Below the pieces are notes generated by a model that saw only the letters and a program-made list of their open reading frames with translations, ran no database searches and was not told where the DNA came from. From the NCBI RefSeq assembly GCF_019823065.1, contig NZ_CP081966.1, positions 6,216,779 through 6,280,778 on the forward strand: a stretch of 64,000 nucleotides of DNA. Direction: 5' to 3'. The translations under genes were made by a program, and so were the position numbers. Positions 60,947 through 64,000 of this stretch are shown piece after piece (position 1 is the stretch's first letter; every line of letters starts with the position of its first letter). The DNA comes from Pseudomonas mosselii. GTDB taxonomy: Bacteria; Pseudomonadota; Gammaproteobacteria; Pseudomonadales; Pseudomonadaceae.

Positions 60947-62629
60947 TCAAGCGGCAGCTTTCTTGGTCGCTGCCTCGATGCTGCGGGTGATGTACCACTG
61001 CTGTGCAATCGACAGGCAGTTGTTCACAACCCAGTACAGCACCAGACCGGCCGGGAACCACAGGAAGAAGAAGGTGAAGATGATCGGCATCATTTTCATC
61101 ACCTTGGCCTGCATCGGATCCGGCGGGGTCGGGTTCAGACGCTGCTGGATGAACATGGTAGCGCCCATGATGATCGGCAGGATGAAGAACGGATCCTTGA
61201 TCGACAGGTCGGTGATCCACAGCATCCACGGGGCCTGGCGCATCTCTACGCTTTCCAGCAGTACCCAGTACAGGGCCAGGAACACCGGCATCTGTACCAG
61301 GATCGGCAGGCAGCCGCCCAGCGGGTTGATCTTCTCTTTCTTGTACAGCTCCATCATCGCCTGGGACATCTTCTGGCGATCGTCACCGAAGCGTTCCTTG
61401 AGCTGAGCCAGTTTCGGCGCCACGGCACGCATGCGCGCCATCGAGCGGTAGCTGGCGGCCGACAGCGGGAAGAACAGGCCTTTGATCAGCATGGTCAGGA
61501 CGATGATCGACCAGCCCCAGTTGCCGAGCAGGCTGTGGATATGTTGCAGCAGCCAGAAGATCGGCTGGGCGATGAACCACAGGAAACCGTAGTCGACGGT
61601 CAGTTCCAGGCCTGGGGACAGTTCCTTGAGCTTGGACTGGATTTTCGGACCTGCATACAGCATGGCGCTGGTTTCGACCTTGCCGCCGGCAGGAACGTTA
61701 AGCGCAGGGCCGGTGTAGCCGATGATGTAGTTGCCCTGGCTGTCCTTGCGGGTCTGGACAGCGTTGTTGTCCGATTTGCTCGGAATCCAGGCGGTCACGA
61801 AGTAGTGCTGCAGCCAGGCGACCCAGCCGCCGGTCACATTTTCTTTCAAACTGCCTTTGTCGATGTCTTTCATCGACACTTTCTTGTACGGCTCGGAAGC
61901 TGTCCACAGGGCGGCGCCCAGGTAGGTGGCCGTACCGGTCGCGGTGCTCGACGACGGGTCGGAGCTGGCGTCGCGCTTGAGCTGGGCAAACATGTTGCCG
62001 CTCCAGGCCTGGCCGCTCTGGTTGTCGATCAGGTAGCTGACGGTCAGGTCGTACTCACCGCGCTTGAAGCTGAAGCGCTTGATGTAGTTGACCCCGTTCT
62101 CGCTGAACTTCAGGTCCACGACCATCTGGTCCTGACCGTCGGCAAGCTGGAAGCTCTTCTGCTGCGCGGCGTACAGCGGGCGACCAGTGGCGCGGGCGTC
62201 CGGGCCGTTGGTGCCGGTCAGGCCGCTCTGGGCCAGGTACACGCGCTCGCCGCCGTTGTCGAACAGCTGGAACGGAATGTCCGGATGGTCCTGGCGACGT
62301 GGGTACTTCGGCAGGTTCAGCTGGACGATGTCACCACCGACCGGGTCGATAGCCAGGTCCAGGACATCGGTCTTGATCCGGATCAGGTCCTTGCTGACCG
62401 CGACCGGCGCCAGTTCAGCAGGGCTGGATTCAGCATTGGCGCTCGGCACATCGGCGCTGGCACCGGAGTTGCCGGCCGGCACGGTGTCCGGCAGGGCCGG
62501 GGCAGCATTGCTGGCAGCAGCATTCTGAGTCGGCAGGGCAGCCTGGCCATAGTCCTGGTTCCATTTGAGGACCATGACATAGGACACGATTGCCAGGGCG
62601 ACGATCAGGATCGTGCGTTTAATATCCAT
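60947..62629 (-). CDS. yidC: membrane protein insertase YidC
   Basis: Inserts and folds inner-membrane proteins, with or without SecYEG. The 560-aa protein starts MDIKRTILIVALAIVSYVMVLKWN (transmembrane 1), has a large periplasmic beta domain (about 60-335), and then the five conserved helices with LFFPLSAASYRSMARMRAV and WYITRSIEAATKKAAA at the C-terminus. ATG 62629 is preferred over 62737 because upstream residues belong to the yidD overlap region. Two bp after yidD. Confidence 0.95.
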   Translation of the reverse strand: MDIKRTILIVALAIVSYVMVLKWNQDYGQAALPTQNAAASNAAPALPDTVPAGNSGASADVPSANAESSPAELAPVAVSKDLIRIKTDVLDLAIDPVGGDIVQLNLPKYPRRQDHPDIPFQLFDNGGERVYLAQSGLTGTNGPDARATGRPLYAAQQKSFQLADGQDQMVVDLKFSENGVNYIKRFSFKRGEYDLTVSYLIDNQSGQAWSGNMFAQLKRDASSDPSSSTATGTATYLGAALWTASEPYKKVSMKDIDKGSLKENVTGGWVAWLQHYFVTAWIPSKSDNNAVQTRKDSQGNYIIGYTGPALNVPAGGKVETSAMLYAGPKIQSKLKELSPGLELTVDYGFLWFIAQPIFWLLQHIHSLLGNWGWSIIVLTMLIKGLFFPLSAASYRSMARMRAVAPKLAQLKERFGDDRQKMSQAMMELYKKEKINPLGGCLPILVQMPVFLALYWVLLESVEMRQAPWMLWITDLSIKDPFFILPIIMGATMFIQQRLNPTPPDPMQAKVMKMMPIIFTFFFLWFPAGLVLYWVVNNCLSIAQQWYITRSIEAATKKAAA

Positions 62630-62631
62630 GA

Positions 62632-62877
62632 TTACTCGGCTATCGAAGAAGTTCGGGAGGAAGGAGCAGGTGGAACGGGATCGAAACCGCCGTCGTTCCA
62701 CGGATGACAACGCCCCAGGCGACGAACGGCCAGCCACCCACCACGCAAGAGGCCATGGTTTTCGATGGCTTCATAGGCGTAACAGGAACAGCTGGGATAG
62801 AAACGACAGTGACTGGCCATCAGTGGACTGATGGCGTAACGGTAGAACTGGATCGGAACGAGGGCCAGTTTACGCAT
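62632..62877 (-). CDS. yidD: membrane protein insertion efficiency factor YidD
   Basis: An 81-aa protein assisting membrane insertion. The signature [19 protein letters not shown] is present (about 24-42), preceded by a hydrophobic amphipathic N-terminus ([16 protein letters not shown]) and followed by [16 protein letters not shown]. It overlaps the 3' end of rnpA by 8 bp, as usual in this operon. Confidence 0.95.
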   Translation of the reverse strand: MRKLALVPIQFYRYAISPLMASHCRFYPSCSCYAYEAIENHGLLRGGWLAVRRLGRCHPWNDGGFDPVPPAPSSRTSSIAE

Positions 62878-63268
62878 TGTGACTGTCTACCCCTGCGGAA
62901 TCGGCGACCGCTGGAGAGGGCCGACTGCGGACCAGTCGCTTCCAGAGCTTGCCAAAGTGTTGGTGCAATTCTGGGTTTTCCACTTCGCCCAACCCCTTGC
63001 GTGCAACGATCACGATATCCAACCCGGCCAACATCTGCTGGTTCAGGCGGAACGAATCGCGCATCAGGCGTTTCAGGCGATTGCGTTGAACGGCGAGCTT
63101 GACGCTCTTCTTGCCGATCACCAGGCCGAGGCGTGGATGATCGAGGCCGTTCTCGCGGGCAAGGATAAGCAGGTTTTTCCCTGGAACCTTGCCGGTTGGG
63201 GAGTCGAAGACCGCTTTGAAATGCCGGGGTGTAAGCAGTCGCTTGTCCCGACTGAAGTCCTGACTCAC
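62870..63268 (-). CDS. rnpA: ribonuclease P protein component
   Basis: Protein subunit of RNase P, which matures tRNA 5' ends. The 132-aa protein from GTG 63268 begins (V)[23 protein letters not shown] and has the RNR motif [22 protein letters not shown] (about 54-75). The start is set by family alignment from memory; it leaves rpmH 16 bp upstream. Upstream in-frame codons overlap rpmH and do not match the family. Confidence 0.9.
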   Translation of the reverse strand: MSQDFSRDKRLLTPRHFKAVFDSPTGKVPGKNLLILARENGLDHPRLGLVIGKKSVKLAVQRNRLKRLMRDSFRLNQQMLAGLDIVIVARKGLGEVENPELHQHFGKLWKRLVRSRPSPAVADSAGVDSHNA

Positions 63269-63284
63269 CACCTGTACCGAAAAA

Positions 63285-63419
63285 TCAAATGGCCAGACGC
63301 TTACGGCCTTTGGCACGGCGACGCGACAGAACGGCACGGCCGTTCTTGGTAGCCATACGGGCACGGAAACCGTGGGTGCGGGCGCGCTTGATGGTGCTTG
63401 GTTGGAAAGTACGTTTCAT
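63285..63419 (-). CDS. rpmH: 50S ribosomal protein L34
   Basis: A 44-aa ribosomal protein read from ATG 63419 (minus strand): [20 protein letters not shown] and ending GRKRLAI. This is the canonical L34 sequence. It is the first gene of rpmH-rnpA-yidD-yidC; the promoter lies in the oriC-side spacer. Confidence 0.97.
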   Translation of the reverse strand: MKRTFQPSTIKRARTHGFRARMATKNGRAVLSRRRAKGRKRLAI

Positions 63420-63569
63420 GGCGTGTTACCTGGGTTGGTCGACAACGGGCCGGAAGGGCCCCCTTTTTAAGAGATCGGCGATTCTAGAGAAAGCAAGCCG
63501 ATAGGTCAATTTCCAACCAGCCTTTCCTTATGGAAGGTCGAGCCAGGTCGATGGGCATCCTGTTGACCT

Positions 63570-63935
63570 TGCTAACCTGAAAGCGGGCAAATCAAAAAAA
63601 CAGAAGAGGCATATAAAAAGCTTTTCTGAAGAACTTATAGATCTTAAGTGGATAACCTTCTGTGGATAACCTTCTCAAGGCCACGATTGACGTACTGTAC
63701 AGAAAATCACAACCTTGTCGGTAAGGAGTGTTCTGTCTGTGTCCCGCATGAGGAAAACCTGTGCGGGAAAAGGTGCTTTATCCACAGGTGCTTTATCCAC
63801 AGCCCAGAACCCAGGGTTGTGCATAGCCCTCATGTGTCGTTATCCACAGGGCTTATCAACAGTGGCCGAAGGGTATTCAAGTCGTTTTTTGGCGGATTTA
63901 CCCTGATAGTGGGTGGCGTCACGTGTGGATAACTG
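63570..63935. other. oriC: chromosomal replication origin oriC
   Basis: Between rpmH and dnaA. Exact DnaA boxes TTATCCACA (either strand): 63661-63669, 63778-63786, 63793-63801, 63841-63849, 63924-63932. Near matches are 63647-63655 (TTATCCACT) and 63854-63862 (TTATCAACA). An AT-rich tract (about 63585-63647), a likely unwinding element, lies left of the boxes. This is the Pseudomonas oriC position. The 63420-63569 part holds the rpmH promoter and nothing else I can name. Confidence 0.9.
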
Positions 63936-63954
63936 ATCGCCCGCCCGGTACAAT
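63924..63954 (+). promoter_or_regulatory. dnaA promoter with an overlapping DnaA box
   Basis: A TACAAT -10 hexamer at 63949-63954 lies about 17 bp after the region of the DnaA box 63924-63932, which covers the expected -35 position. DnaA bound there would repress its own gene. The dnaA start codon is past 64000. No primary sequence beyond this point is available. Confidence 0.6.
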
Positions 63955-64000
63955 GGCGGTTTGTTTTTGCCTCATCCGGCTTTCAACTCAGGGGATATCC

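Overview
The window is chromosomal DNA of a Pseudomonas of the P. putida group, covering the replication-origin side of the chromosome. The right end has the classic order mnmE-yidC-yidD-rnpA-rpmH-oriC, and dnaA would start just past base 64000. Left of it are mnmG-rsmG-parA-parB and the complete atpIBEFHAGDC operon, glmU, and glmR-glmS. Gene content, GC-rich codon use, P. putida-type REP elements and the pycA/pycB/pycR and rpiR/zwf pairs all fit this group. A complete hcnABC cyanide synthase operon next to attTn7 suggests a cyanogenic member such as P. entomophila or a relative (inference).

Layout. 1-12.0 kb: a LysR gene cut by the window edge, divergent from aspA; an AraC regulator; an acetylpolyamine amidohydrolase with a polyamine-binding protein; a MocR regulator divergent from a PaiB-like protein and two GNAT acetyltransferases; a small XRE gene with a 54-codon partner; a homocysteine S-methyltransferase divergent from an ABC binding protein and permease. 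12.0-16.6 kb: two-subunit pyruvate carboxylase and its LysR regulator. 16.7-22.0 kb: RpiR regulator, zwf, and a membrane PAS-GGDEF-EAL protein. 22-31 kb: uvrD, a Tim44-like protein, an SMI1/KNR4 protein, a CPA2 antiporter, an acyl-CoA thioesterase, pdxY, and a DUF3301 protein. 30.2-34.5 kb: a zinc-starvation block (two COG0523 GTPases, DUF1826, a small secreted protein, folE2) around a perfect Zur-like palindrome. 34.5-39.4 kb: DUF3617, cls, cfa and lpd. 39.4-43.0 kb: hcnABC and a membrane protein, in the accessory slot between lpd and the empty attTn7 site. 43.1-63.4 kb: core cell-wall, ATP synthase, segregation and translation/membrane-insertion genes, nearly all on the minus strand.

The strongest non-genic signal is the DnaA-box motif TTATCCACA. 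I counted 25 exact copies in the window against well under one expected, and many lie inside coding sequence. Three concentrations stand out: oriC itself (63.6-63.95 kb); the mnmG-mnmE gap (59.06-59.37 kb), the side of mnmG where E. coli carries oriC; and a five-unit, 12-bp-periodic array hidden in the linker of the MocR gene (6585-6641). A parS-type palindrome lies inside folE2. Together these suggest that replication and segregation signals are written into ordinary genes across the origin region.
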